Shown piece after piece: positions 7,493-20,779 of a stretch of 41,742 bases of DNA (position 1 is its first letter; each line of letters opens with the position of its first letter). The notes under the pieces were generated by a model, which worked only from the letters and a program-made list of their open reading frames with translations, was not told where the DNA came from and made no database searches. The position numbers were made by a program, and so were the translations under genes. Origin of the DNA: Prevotella sp. (GTDB taxonomy: Bacteria; Bacteroidota; Bacteroidia; Bacteroidales; Bacteroidaceae); assembly GCA_017475265.1 (NCBI GenBank), contig JAFVFY010000008.1, positions 1 through 41,742 on the forward strand, read 5' to 3'.

Positions 7493-8614
7493 ATGATGAG
7501 CGACGAACAGAAATATAATATCCAAGGGCTAGACGAGTACATCCGTCAGGGCGAGCCACAGCAACGTGAACGTAGTGAAGCGTGGAAGGTGGCTATAGGT
7601 TTGCAGCAGGTTGACAGGCTTCAGACCTCTGACTATTTGTTGGATACTGCCAAGCGCCATATTGAAGGCGATATCAGTATTGGCGAAGCAAAGCAACTGA
7701 TAGACTCTTATTATCAATCAGCCTCAGGGCGCAAAGATATAGAAAACGACCGTACAGAGGAGGCTGACAAGGTGGCTGCTCGCATCACAGAGCTGATAGA
7801 AGAAAAGACATTCTCTTTTACGCCAGCACAGCTGATTTCTATCCACCGCAGATTGTTTGAGGGCATCTATAAGTTGGCAGGCAGAATTCGTGACTATAAT
7901 ATCACCAAAAACGAATGGGTGCTGGGCGGTAAGACAGTATATTACGCCAGCTACGACACCATCAGCGAAACACTGGACTATGATATGGGGCAGGAACGCC
8001 AGTTTGATTATTCGTCCATGAATATCGATGAGACAATCCGTCATCTGACTCGTTTCTGTGCCAACCTGTGGCAGATACATGCTTTCTGTGAAGGAAACAC
8101 GCGTACAACAGCCGTGTTTATGATTAAGTATTTGCGCACGCTGGGATTTAACGTAGTTAACGATGTGTTTACAGAAAATTCTTGGTATTTCCGCAATGCA
8201 TTGGTAAGAGCAAACTATAGTGATTTGACTCAAGGTATTACAGAGACTACTGTTTATTTGGAGCGCTTCTTCCGCAGTATGTTACTTGGTGAAGAGCACG
8301 ATCTTAGGAATAGGATTATGCATGTGGATTGGGGTAAAGTAGAGGGTGAGACAACCCTTCAAAGTGCAAAACAGGAAGTCAAAAGTGCAAAAATAGGCGA
8401 AGAACTGCCTCCAAAGTGCAAAAATTGCACTTTAGAAGAGGTGGCAGTTCTCCGTATAGTGCAAAAGAATCGTTATGCCACCCAGAAAGAGATTGCCGCA
8501 GAGATAGGTAAGTCGGAACGCACTGTTAAATCTATTACCATCGCCTTGCAGGATAAGCAGATCCTGAAGCGAGTGAATGGTAAACGAAATGGATATTGGG
8601 AAATTGAAGAATAA
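7493..8614 (+). CDS. Fic-domain protein with C-terminal winged helix
   Basis: 373 aa. The Fic core is at about residues 100-270 with the motif HAFCEGNTRTT at 196-206. This corresponds to HxFx(D/E)GNxRxxR, but the last Arg is replaced by Thr. Known Fic enzymes transfer AMP or related groups to target proteins; loss of the second Arg may alter nucleotide handling. After a linker holding AAAGTGCAA repeats, a winged-helix DNA-binding domain follows at about 315-370 (YATQKEIAAEIGKSERTVK). The gene sits between hsdS and hsdR with its own promoter. It could regulate the operon or restrain restriction; this is inference. The start could also be the ATG three bases on. Confidence 0.88.
   Translation: MMSDEQKYNIQGLDEYIRQGEPQQRERSEAWKVAIGLQQVDRLQTSDYLLDTAKRHIEGDISIGEAKQLIDSYYQSASGRKDIENDRTEEADKVAARITELIEEKTFSFTPAQLISIHRRLFEGIYKLAGRIRDYNITKNEWVLGGKTVYYASYDTISETLDYDMGQERQFDYSSMNIDETIRHLTRFCANLWQIHAFCEGNTRTTAVFMIKYLRTLGFNVVNDVFTENSWYFRNALVRANYSDLTQGITETTVYLERFFRSMLLGEEHDLRNRIMHVDWGKVEGETTLQSAKQEVKSAKIGEELPPKCKNCTLEEVAVLRIVQKNRYATQKEIAAEIGKSERTVKSITIALQDKQILKRVNGKRNGYWEIEE
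8360..8433. repeat. AAAGTGCAA repeats and palindrome in the fic linker
   Basis: AAAGTGCAAAA-type blocks recur at about 8361, 8382 and 8413. The last forms a perfect 9+3+9 palindrome: AAAGTGCAA at 8413-8421 and TTGCACTTT at 8425-8433. It is in frame, exactly between the Fic and winged-helix domains. Confidence 0.8.
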
Positions 8615-8631
8615 CAACCAGAGGACAATCT

Positions 8632-11600
8632 ATGAGTACCTACAAGTTCACCGAAGACAGCTATGAGCATTCGTTGATTGCACTATTCCAAGAATTGGGC
8701 TACGCCTACGAATGTGGCTATGATGTGGAGCGTGACTACAGGAATCCCTACTATGAGGAGGACTTGCGGGACGTTCTGCAACGGCTAAACCCGATGCTGA
8801 GTGCGGATATACTGAACGAAGCCTTCCGACTGGTGACCCACGTCAACGAGGGAACGCTGGAGCAGCGGAACGAGCAGCTGATGGACTACGTGCAGAATGG
8901 TGTGGAGGTAAAGTACTCAGAGGACGGACGCCCGAAGACGGCACTCGTGAAGCTGGTGAACTACGACAGCCCCTTGCAGAACAAATTCAAGGTCTGCAAC
9001 CAGTGGACGGTTATAGAGTATGAGAAGATACGCTGCGATATGGTGGTTTTCGTCAACGGTCTGCCGATGGTGGTGATAGAATTGAAATCGCCCAGCAATG
9101 AGAATGTAGAAGAGGATGCTGCCTACCTGCAAATCAAACAGTATCAGCAGAAGTGCCCCTCGCTGTTTGTATATAACGCTTTCTCCGTCATCAGCGACCA
9201 ACTGGTTTCTAAGGCCGGCACCATCACCGCCAAGGAGAACCGCTACATGGAATGGAAGGCTCCGAGTGAACGAGCGCCATCAAGATTTCTTGAAATGGCC
9301 GAGTGTGAGGAGGCTCGACCGAAAGTCAAGAGCGTGGACGGAACGGTAGAATCAAGTTCGTTTGCCGACTACGAGACCTTCTTCAATGGCATCTTCAAGA
9401 AGGAACGCCTCATCGACATCCTGCAGAACTTCATCTGCTTCGACCATAAGGATGGGCGCACGGCAAAGATCATGGGAGCCTATCACCAGTACTTTGCCGT
9501 GAACAAAGCTTTGGTGAAGACAGACAAGGCCATTGGCGGTGACGGAAAAATTGGCGTGTTCTGGCATACGCAGGGCAGCGGCAAGTCGTTGTCTATGGTG
9601 TTCTATGTGCATCTTTTGGTGCAACGCTATCCGCAATGTACCATCGTGGTGGTGACCGACCGCAACGACCTGGACCAGCAGCTGTATGAGCAGTTTGCTG
9701 GCTGTCAGAGTTTCTTGCGTCAGGAGCCGCAGCGCGTAGGCTTCGACCTGAACGAAAAAGGCAAGCTCACCAAGACAGCAGGACGCGAGGACTTGGTGCG
9801 AAAGCTGAAAGACCTGCGGACGGGCGGCATCATCTTCACGACGATTCAGAAGTTTTGTGCAAGCCGAGAGGAGAGCGAGCTTGCTTGCTCTTCCGAGGCG
9901 CAGCCAAAACTCGCCAAAGGCAAGTTTGAGGAAGGCACAGGGCTGCTCTCCGACAGGGAGAACATCATCGTGATTACCGACGAGGCCCACCGCTCGCAAT
10001 ATGGCGATGAGCATTGGGATGAAAAGGCCGAGAAGATGAAGAAAGGCTTTGCGCTGCTGATGCGTGAAGCCCTGCCCCGAGCCTCGTTCATCGGGTTTAC
10101 GGGTACGCCCATTTCCCAACGCGACCGCGACACCAAGGAGGTGTTTGGCGACTATATCGACATCTACGACATGACGCAGGCTGTGGCCGACGGTGCCACG
10201 AAGGAAGTGTATTATGAGAGTCGTGTGGTGAAACTGAACCTGAACGACGAGGCCTTGCGGAAGCTGGACGAAGCGTTTGACGACCTTGTCACCGAGGGGG
10301 CTACCGATGAGCAAATACAGAAAGCCCGAAGGGATAACAGCGGACTGAAAGAGATATTGTGCCATCCTGACACGATTGACAGTCTGTGCCGGGACATCGT
10401 GGAGCACTACGAGAAGAACCGCCAGTATGAACTGACGGGCAAGGCGATGATTGTGGCCTACAACAAAGAGGCTGCCGTGAAGATGTACCGCCGGATGCTG
10501 GAGCTGCGCCCCGACTGGACGGAGAAGATGCACGTTGTGGCAAGTGCTGCCAATACCGACAAGGAAGAATGGCATGATGTGATAGATGCGCGGCGTAACA
10601 AGGAATATGCTGCGCTGTTCAAGGATGACGAAAGCCCGATGAAGATAGCCATCGTGGTGGATATGTGGCTCACAGGATTCGATGTGCCAAGCCTTGCCAC
10701 GATGTATGTCTATAAGCCTATGAAGGAACACAACCTGATGCAGGCCATAGCCCGTGTGAACAGAGTGTTCCCTGAAAAGGAAGGTGGTCTGGTGGTTGAC
10801 TATGTGGGAATAGCCAGTGCGCTGAAGAAAGCGATGCAGGACTATACGCAACGCGACAAGAAGCATTTTGGCGACCCTGACATTGCCAAGACCGCTCTGG
10901 TGAAGTTCCGGGAGAAATTAGAGATATGCCGCGACCAGCTGCACGGTTTCGACTACGAGGCGTGGTATGAAGGCTCTGACCCTGAGCGCAGCCGACTGAT
11001 AACGGCTGGCGTGAACTTCATGCTGGAACGTGACAAGGACGAAAGACGAAAGTCGTTCATAGAGCATAGTCAGTTGCTGCATAACGCCCAGACGCTATGC
11101 AAATCGCTGCTGACTGACCACGACAAGCGCGAGGTGGCTTTTATGGATGCTGTGAGGGTGATGCTGGTAAGAGTGAGTGCTACAGGCACGAAGATTTCCA
11201 AGCACGACATCAACGAGCGCATATCGCGACTGCTGGAGCAGAGCCTGCAAAGCCAAGGCGTGCAGGTGCTGACCAATGTAAAGTTCTCTCTCTTCCACGG
11301 TGCCTTCCTGGCAGAAATAAAGAACATGAAGGAGCGGAATCTTGCCCAGAAAATCCTGGAGGGCTTGATAAGGGAAAAGATTCGCAACTTTGAACGGACG
11401 AACATCGTACAGAGCCTGAAATACAGCGAGATGATGAACAAAGCCCTGTCAAACTATCTGAAAGGTCTGCTGACGAATGAAGAGGTCATTGCCGAGTTGC
11501 TGCGTATAGCAGAAGAAATAAGGAAGTGTGAGGAAGAGGGCAACGAACTGGGACTGACCATAGAAGAAAAAGCCTTCTATGATGCACTCAGTTCGCCTGA

Positions 11601-12126
11601 AGGTGTAAAAGATGCCTATACAAACGAAGAGTTTATCAAGCTGACAAAGGAACTGACAGAGCAGCTGCGCAAGAACCGCACCATCGACTGGTATCACAAA
11701 GATTCGGCACGTGCCAAGATGCGCGTGATGGTAAAGCGACTGCTGAAGAAATACAAATATCCGCCCGAAGGTCAGGAGCAGGCACTAAATACAGTGATGG
11801 CCCAATGCAACAAATGGGCTGACGACGAGGGCAACATATATGAGAGGAAGCTTTCAGCTATTGATGATGACCGTGATGTGCGCAATCTCATATTCAACCG
11901 TCTGCAAATGGATGCAACCATTAGTGACGGTGAATTACAGCGTGAAGCCATTGAGGTCTTTGGCGAAAAATATGCTGATATGACTTTGAACGACTGGAGA
12001 CACATCATCGAAGCTTATACCCCGATGGTAAGAGAAGCTACAAAACCCATAGCAAGAGAAATTTCTATGAAGCCAAAACAATATGACATGGCCGCAGAAG
12101 ATAGGACATCAGACGATTTAGGATAA
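8632..12126 (+). CDS. hsdR: Type I restriction enzyme, endonuclease/translocase subunit HsdR
   Basis: 1164 aa, somewhat longer than the usual 1000-1050. The N-terminal nuclease domain has D136 and ELK at 150-152, followed by a QIKQYQ segment. The superfamily 2 motor has GSGKS at 315-319, DEAHR at 450-454, GFTGTP shortly after, and late motifs including DMWLTGFDVPS and QAIARVNRV. The C-terminal helical region binds the methylase core. It translocates DNA with ATP and cuts when blocked. Part of the extra length comes from two in-frame palindrome-encoded inserts. One is after the nuclease domain (residues about 210-235). The other is just before the DEAH box (residues about 406-434, rich in Ser/Glu/Lys). 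Confidence 0.96.
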   Translation: MSTYKFTEDSYEHSLIALFQELGYAYECGYDVERDYRNPYYEEDLRDVLQRLNPMLSADILNEAFRLVTHVNEGTLEQRNEQLMDYVQNGVEVKYSEDGRPKTALVKLVNYDSPLQNKFKVCNQWTVIEYEKIRCDMVVFVNGLPMVVIELKSPSNENVEEDAAYLQIKQYQQKCPSLFVYNAFSVISDQLVSKAGTITAKENRYMEWKAPSERAPSRFLEMAECEEARPKVKSVDGTVESSSFADYETFFNGIFKKERLIDILQNFICFDHKDGRTAKIMGAYHQYFAVNKALVKTDKAIGGDGKIGVFWHTQGSGKSLSMVFYVHLLVQRYPQCTIVVVTDRNDLDQQLYEQFAGCQSFLRQEPQRVGFDLNEKGKLTKTAGREDLVRKLKDLRTGGIIFTTIQKFCASREESELACSSEAQPKLAKGKFEEGTGLLSDRENIIVITDEAHRSQYGDEHWDEKAEKMKKGFALLMREALPRASFIGFTGTPISQRDRDTKEVFGDYIDIYDMTQAVADGATKEVYYESRVVKLNLNDEALRKLDEAFDDLVTEGATDEQIQKARRDNSGLKEILCHPDTIDSLCRDIVEHYEKNRQYELTGKAMIVAYNKEAAVKMYRRMLELRPDWTEKMHVVASAANTDKEEWHDVIDARRNKEYAALFKDDESPMKIAIVVDMWLTGFDVPSLATMYVYKPMKEHNLMQAIARVNRVFPEKEGGLVVDYVGIASALKKAMQDYTQRDKKHFGDPDIAKTALVKFREKLEICRDQLHGFDYEAWYEGSDPERSRLITAGVNFMLERDKDERRKSFIEHSQLLHNAQTLCKSLLTDHDKREVAFMDAVRVMLVRVSATGTKISKHDINERISRLLEQSLQSQGVQVLTNVKFSLFHGAFLAEIKNMKERNLAQKILEGLIREKIRNFERTNIVQSLKYSEMMNKALSNYLKGLLTNEEVIAELLRIAEEIRKCEEEGNELGLTIEEKAFYDALSSPEGVKDAYTNEEFIKLTKELTEQLRKNRTIDWYHKDSARAKMRVMVKRLLKKYKYPPEGQEQALNTVMAQCNKWADDEGNIYERKLSAIDDDRDVRNLIFNRLQMDATISDGELQREAIEVFGEKYADMTLNDWRHIIEAYTPMVREATKPIAREISMKPKQYDMAAEDRTSDDLG
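9276..9299. repeat. Imperfect palindrome inside hsdR (insert 1)
   Basis: Arms GCCAT and CAAGA, a TT centre, then TCTTG and ATGGC. It encodes part of a stretch (APSRFLEMAE) that typical HsdR proteins appear to lack between the nuclease and motor domains. Confidence 0.65.
9851..9927. repeat. Long double palindrome inside hsdR (insert 2)
   Basis: A roughly 30-base arm (9851-9880) faces an imperfect reverse complement (9883-9911) around a TT centre. A second hairpin (AAACT...GCC/GGC...AGTTT, 9907-9927) overlaps its end. The encoded peptide interrupts the usually short link between the FTTIQKF and DEAH motor motifs. Confidence 0.75.
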
Positions 12127-12242
12127 GGGAAAGGATTTTCTAAGGACTGCTGGATTTGAACATGAAGTCACAATTTTACATCTCTATTTGGCAGAATTGC
12201 GTTAATTTTCCAAAATCGCTTTTTATTTACAACTTTTTTTCG

Positions 12243-12250
12243 TAATTTTG
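12243..12250 (+). promoter_or_regulatory. -7 box (TAATTTTG) of the Sel1-repeat gene
   Basis: A consensus TAATTTTG lies 25 bases before the ATG. No clear TTG occurs at the expected distance, only T-rich sequence. Confidence 0.5.
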
Positions 12251-12275
12251 CAGCGTAATATCAAACTGAGCAATT

Positions 12276-12746
12276 ATGAAGAGAATAATCCTTTCACTAT
12301 TGATGGTCGTGGTGGCGCTGGGCGCCATGGCGCAGAGTGCCGACAAGCTTTATGAGGAAGGCAAGAAGCTCTACGACGAGAAGAAGTACGAGCAGGCCTT
12401 CCCCTTGCTGAAGAAGGCTGCCGAGAAAGGCCACAAGAAGGCTCAGTACCGCCTAGGCCGCTGTTACGACAAAGGTCACGGCGTGGAGGAGGACAACAAG
12501 ACGGCCTTCATCTGGTATGAGAAAGCCGCCAAGCAGGATCATGCCAAGTCGCAATTCCAGCTTGCCCGCTACTACCTGAAAGGCAAAGGCGGCATCTCCG
12601 TAGACAAGGAGAAAGCCGCCAAGCTGCTGAAGAAAGCCGTAAAGGGCGGCAGCAAAAGCGGCAAAGAGATAGAAGAAGAGCTGAAAGCCGACGCCGCCAA
12701 AGGCGACGAGGAGGCCATTCAGCTCTTGGAACTACTAAAACATTAG
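12276..12746 (+). CDS. Secreted Sel1/TPR-like repeat protein
   Basis: 156 aa. The N-terminal signal peptide (MKRIILSLLMVVVALGAMAQ, about 20 residues) predicts export. It is followed by tandem Sel1-like repeats of about 36 residues: AFPLLKKAAEKGHKKAQYRL, then AFIWYEKAAKQDHAKSQFQL, then AAKLLKKAVKGGSKSG. Such proteins are protein-interaction scaffolds in the envelope. It is very lysine-rich. It stands alone with its own promoter, convergent with the DUF4353 gene 23 bases on. A specific partner cannot be named. Confidence 0.85.
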   Translation: MKRIILSLLMVVVALGAMAQSADKLYEEGKKLYDEKKYEQAFPLLKKAAEKGHKKAQYRLGRCYDKGHGVEEDNKTAFIWYEKAAKQDHAKSQFQLARYYLKGKGGISVDKEKAAKLLKKAVKGGSKSGKEIEEELKADAAKGDEEAIQLLELLKH

Positions 12747-12769
12747 GATTTTACCTACAGGGCGTATTC

Positions 12770-15322
12770 TTACTTTGCAGTGAACGAGGTGACATCGGTG
12801 TTGCCCACTGCCGAGGAGCCGAGATAGATGCCGTGGAACGACTCTGTGGTGTCGGTGGGTGCCGAGGTGCTACTCTTGATAGTGTAGTCATTGTCTTTCA
12901 CCATGCCCTTGGCGGTGATGATAGAGTGTTTGTTGCTCACCGTGGCATCGAACTTGTAGGTAAGCAGGTTATTGCCCTCGGAGTCGGCCAGCGTGTAGTA
13001 GTTGGATGACGAGTAGCTGCTGGGCGAGCTGGTGATGGCATAGCCCTGTGAGGCATTGCTGATGCTACTGCTGGAGGAGCCTCCCCATCCGCCGCCATCA
13101 CCTTGCTGTCCACCAGCGCTGATGACGTATCCGTTGCCAGATATCTGAATGTAGGAGTCGTTGTCGCAATCCAGGCCTTCCTCGGGGTCGCCCTTTGTAG
13201 TGTAAGCGAAGACGAGTCCGTCGCCGATGGTGACTGCACCAGTCTTTCCGTAGTTGCTGTCCACCGCATCATTGCCAGTGCTGTGGCAGATGGTGATGCC
13301 ACCGTCGAAGACGATTGCTCCTGCTGAGTTAAGGCAGTCGTCGTAGCACTTGAAGTAGTGGTTGCCACCCTCGATATTGATGCCTGTCTTAGATTCCAGA
13401 CCCTCAGCCTCATCGTTCTTCGTAGTCACCTCGGTGGTGCCGCCGTAGATGTTGATGGCGCAGATGGCCTTGATGGCCTTTGCCGATGATGAGCTGTAGG
13501 AACTGCCCGTGGTGTTGACGGTGAGCACAGGTCCGGTTCCGTCTTCCAAGCCCTGTGTGTAGCTTCCCGTAACATTGCTCCAAGTAGTGCTGCCACCACC
13601 AGGACCACCACCTCCCGGAGGTCCCCAACCACCAGGGCCACCAGGGCCGGAGTTGCCACCAGAAGTCGATTTCGTTCCATCGCCACAACGTATACCCTTG
13701 CCAGCATTACCGCTCATATTGATGGTGATGGTTCCTGCGTTAAGGGCCATGTTGAGGGCCTTCAGTCCCTTTGCTCCCTTCACGTCGCTAGAGATGGTCG
13801 TGGGGGTAGCACTATTATTGATGGTAAGTTCGCCACCGTTGGTCTCGATGTCGTAAGCCTTTACGCCACGTCCGGCAATACCTTTGACGGTGATAGTGAT
13901 GTCGCCATCGTTCTGCACGAACTTACCACCGCTGATGGCAGCTACGTAGCTGGGGTCGGAAGCGTCGCTACTGTCTACGCGGCCACTGGCATTCAGTGTC
14001 AGGCTACCACCATTGACAACTACGGTGCTGTCGGCCTTGAGGCCCTTGGCTCCGTTGGCAGTCGTTGTGACAGAGAGCTTGCCGCCCTCGATGTAGATGT
14101 TGCCCGAGTCCTCCTCCTCGTGGTCTTCGGTCTCGCCGGTGTTCACCGTTCCGTCGAGGTCCACCTGTATACCGTCGTCGCCCACGCCACTAATGTTCAG
14201 CTCGCCACTCTCCATGAGGAAGTATTCGTTGGCCGAGATGCCGTCCTTCACGGCAGAGAGAATGTTCACCGTACAGTTCTTCATCGACGTGTAGTCGCCA
14301 CTTTTGATAGCGTGAGCCGTATTTCCCGAGACGTTGAGCGTACCCTTTCCCTTCAGCTCCAAGTGTCCCTTGCAATAGAGTGCAGCCTTCTGTTCACCGT
14401 CCTCTCCGTCGACGAGGGTGTTCACCGTGCCGTTCTTCACGCTGAGGGCAATACGCTTGCCATTGGTAATGTTGATGGCAGCACCGCTGGGGTTGGTCAA
14501 TGTCAGGCCACGCAGTTCGACGGTGGCCTTGATAGAGCCCGACATGGCAAACTCGCCATCACTGCAGGAGCCTCCCAGACCGTAGGTGACCTCGAAGGGC
14601 AGCTCGCTGTCCTGTGCAATATTGACATGGCCGCCCGTGACATCGACGGTGAGATACTGTGCCACATTACCGGCTACGAATACCTGTGCGCCCTCGTCGG
14701 TATAGCTGATAGTAACGGTGGAGTCCTTCACTTCGGTTTCATCAACGTACATCTTGCTAATGTCCGTCAGGGTGAAAATCTTGTCCATGATGGTCAGCGT
14801 CTGGCCGTCCTCATAAATCATCTCCCCAGCCTGTGAAGCAGGTATCTGGTAGATAGCCTGGCTATCCACCACGTTGAGGGTCTGATTGACTGTGAGGTCT
14901 GTATTGTTTCCATTGGCCATCGAGGTAATCACGGCTGATATGTCGGCGACATCGACAACCCCATCACCGTTGACATCGGCTTTCGGATAGGCATCCACCT
15001 CATCAGAGGCCATGATAGTAATGACGTTGGAGATATCGGCCACATCCACTGCCTTGTCTCCGTTCACGTCGGCAACGAGATCTGTAGCGTCAGCCGACTC
15101 GTCAAAAGCCATCTTCATAAGGTCAGTGAGTGCAAAGGTCGTGGTACCCTCCCCGTTAGTTGCCGTAAGGTTGCCATTGGCTGTGGTAAGCTTCAATCCC
15201 TCGGTTGCCAAGCGGGTCTGTGTGCCGTCACTTGTAGTGAACACCAGATACATGGAGGTGTAGTCGGCAGCATAGACCTGAATGGCTACGATGGCCATCA
15301 GACACAAAAACCATTTCTTCAT
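12770..15322 (-). CDS. Secreted DUF4353/Cthe_2159-like beta-helix protein with dockerin-like repeats
   Basis: 850 aa. A signal peptide covers about residues 1-19 (MKKWFLCLMAIVAIQVYAA). Two dockerin/EF-hand-type calcium loops follow, DVNGDKAVDVADISNVI at 85-101 and DVNGDGVVDVADISAVI at 116-132. The rest is rich in short beta-strand repeats (GTLNVSGN, GGKLSVTT, GGSLTLNASG) and matches the DUF4353 family, whose Cthe_2159 member folds as a calcium-dependent beta-helix that binds polysaccharide. A Gly/Pro-rich insert (GPGGPGGWGPPGGGGPGGG, about 553-571) interrupts it. It is probably a surface polysaccharide-binding or adhesion protein; catalytic activity is not indicated. Confidence 0.85.
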   Translation of the reverse strand: MKKWFLCLMAIVAIQVYAADYTSMYLVFTTSDGTQTRLATEGLKLTTANGNLTATNGEGTTTFALTDLMKMAFDESADATDLVADVNGDKAVDVADISNVITIMASDEVDAYPKADVNGDGVVDVADISAVITSMANGNNTDLTVNQTLNVVDSQAIYQIPASQAGEMIYEDGQTLTIMDKIFTLTDISKMYVDETEVKDSTVTISYTDEGAQVFVAGNVAQYLTVDVTGGHVNIAQDSELPFEVTYGLGGSCSDGEFAMSGSIKATVELRGLTLTNPSGAAINITNGKRIALSVKNGTVNTLVDGEDGEQKAALYCKGHLELKGKGTLNVSGNTAHAIKSGDYTSMKNCTVNILSAVKDGISANEYFLMESGELNISGVGDDGIQVDLDGTVNTGETEDHEEEDSGNIYIEGGKLSVTTTANGAKGLKADSTVVVNGGSLTLNASGRVDSSDASDPSYVAAISGGKFVQNDGDITITVKGIAGRGVKAYDIETNGGELTINNSATPTTISSDVKGAKGLKALNMALNAGTITINMSGNAGKGIRCGDGTKSTSGGNSGPGGPGGWGPPGGGGPGGGSTTWSNVTGSYTQGLEDGTGPVLTVNTTGSSYSSSSAKAIKAICAINIYGGTTEVTTKNDEAEGLESKTGINIEGGNHYFKCYDDCLNSAGAIVFDGGITICHSTGNDAVDSNYGKTGAVTIGDGLVFAYTTKGDPEEGLDCDNDSYIQISGNGYVISAGGQQGDGGGWGGSSSSSISNASQGYAITSSPSSYSSSNYYTLADSEGNNLLTYKFDATVSNKHSIITAKGMVKDNDYTIKSSTSAPTDTTESFHGIYLGSSAVGNTDVTSFTAK

Positions 15323-15367
15323 AATTACAATTAGTTATTTGGTTAGACATGTTTCCTTTTTGCGCTG

Positions 15368-15375
15368 CAAAAGTA
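15368..15375 (-). promoter_or_regulatory. -7 box (TACTTTTG) of the DUF4353 gene
   Basis: Minus-strand TACTTTTG lies 45 bases before the start at 15322. The upstream TTG element is poorly spaced, so only the -7 box is claimed. Confidence 0.5.
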
Positions 15376-15492
15376 CTAAACAAGAGCGAAACAAGAAAAA
15401 TCATTCAGCAAACCATTCATTTTTTTCAGCGAAACAACTACGGACATGCCCCACGTAGCCCACGTAAATGTGTTAATCTTCCCAAAATAACC

Positions 15493-15521
15493 TTGTTTTT
15501 GCAAACTAATTAGTAACTTTG
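15493..15521 (+). promoter_or_regulatory. Promoter of guaA
   Basis: TTG at 15493-15495, an 18-base spacer and TAACTTTG at 15514-15521. The ATG lies 39 bases downstream. It may also serve the beta-galactosidase gene, which has no clear promoter of its own. Confidence 0.6.
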
Positions 15522-15560
15522 CCAACGATATAACAAATAAACGAACAAACAGATAAAATT

Positions 15561-20655
<5,095 letters not shown>

Positions 20656-20670
20656 CCATCTAAGCTCTAT

Positions 20671-20754
20671 AGTCTAAAGTCTAAAGTCTGAAGTCTAAAG
20701 TCTGAAGTCTAAAGTCTATAGTCTAAGGTCTAAAGTCTGAAGTCTAAGGTCTGA
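20671..20754. repeat. Twelve tandem heptamers AGTCTRA
   Basis: Twelve units in exact 7-bp register, with small base changes (AGTCTAA, AGTCTGA, AGTCTAT, GGTCTAA). They occupy the 124-base gap between the beta-galactosidase and the cation exporter and end 25 bases before the exporter ATG. No promoter box is seen in this gap. Confidence 0.9.
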
Positions 20755-20779
20755 AGTCAATCATCTATAGTCAACACAC

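Noticed and set aside
9352-10866. 504-aa minus-strand frame opposite hsdR
   Set aside because: It lies wholly antisense to the conserved motor domain of HsdR; the His/Leu/Val-rich composition is that of a shadow frame.
12937-13413. Minus-strand 158-aa Thr/Ser/Ala-rich frame
   Set aside because: It is an alternative frame within the DUF4353 gene; its low complexity comes from the repetitive beta-helix codons.
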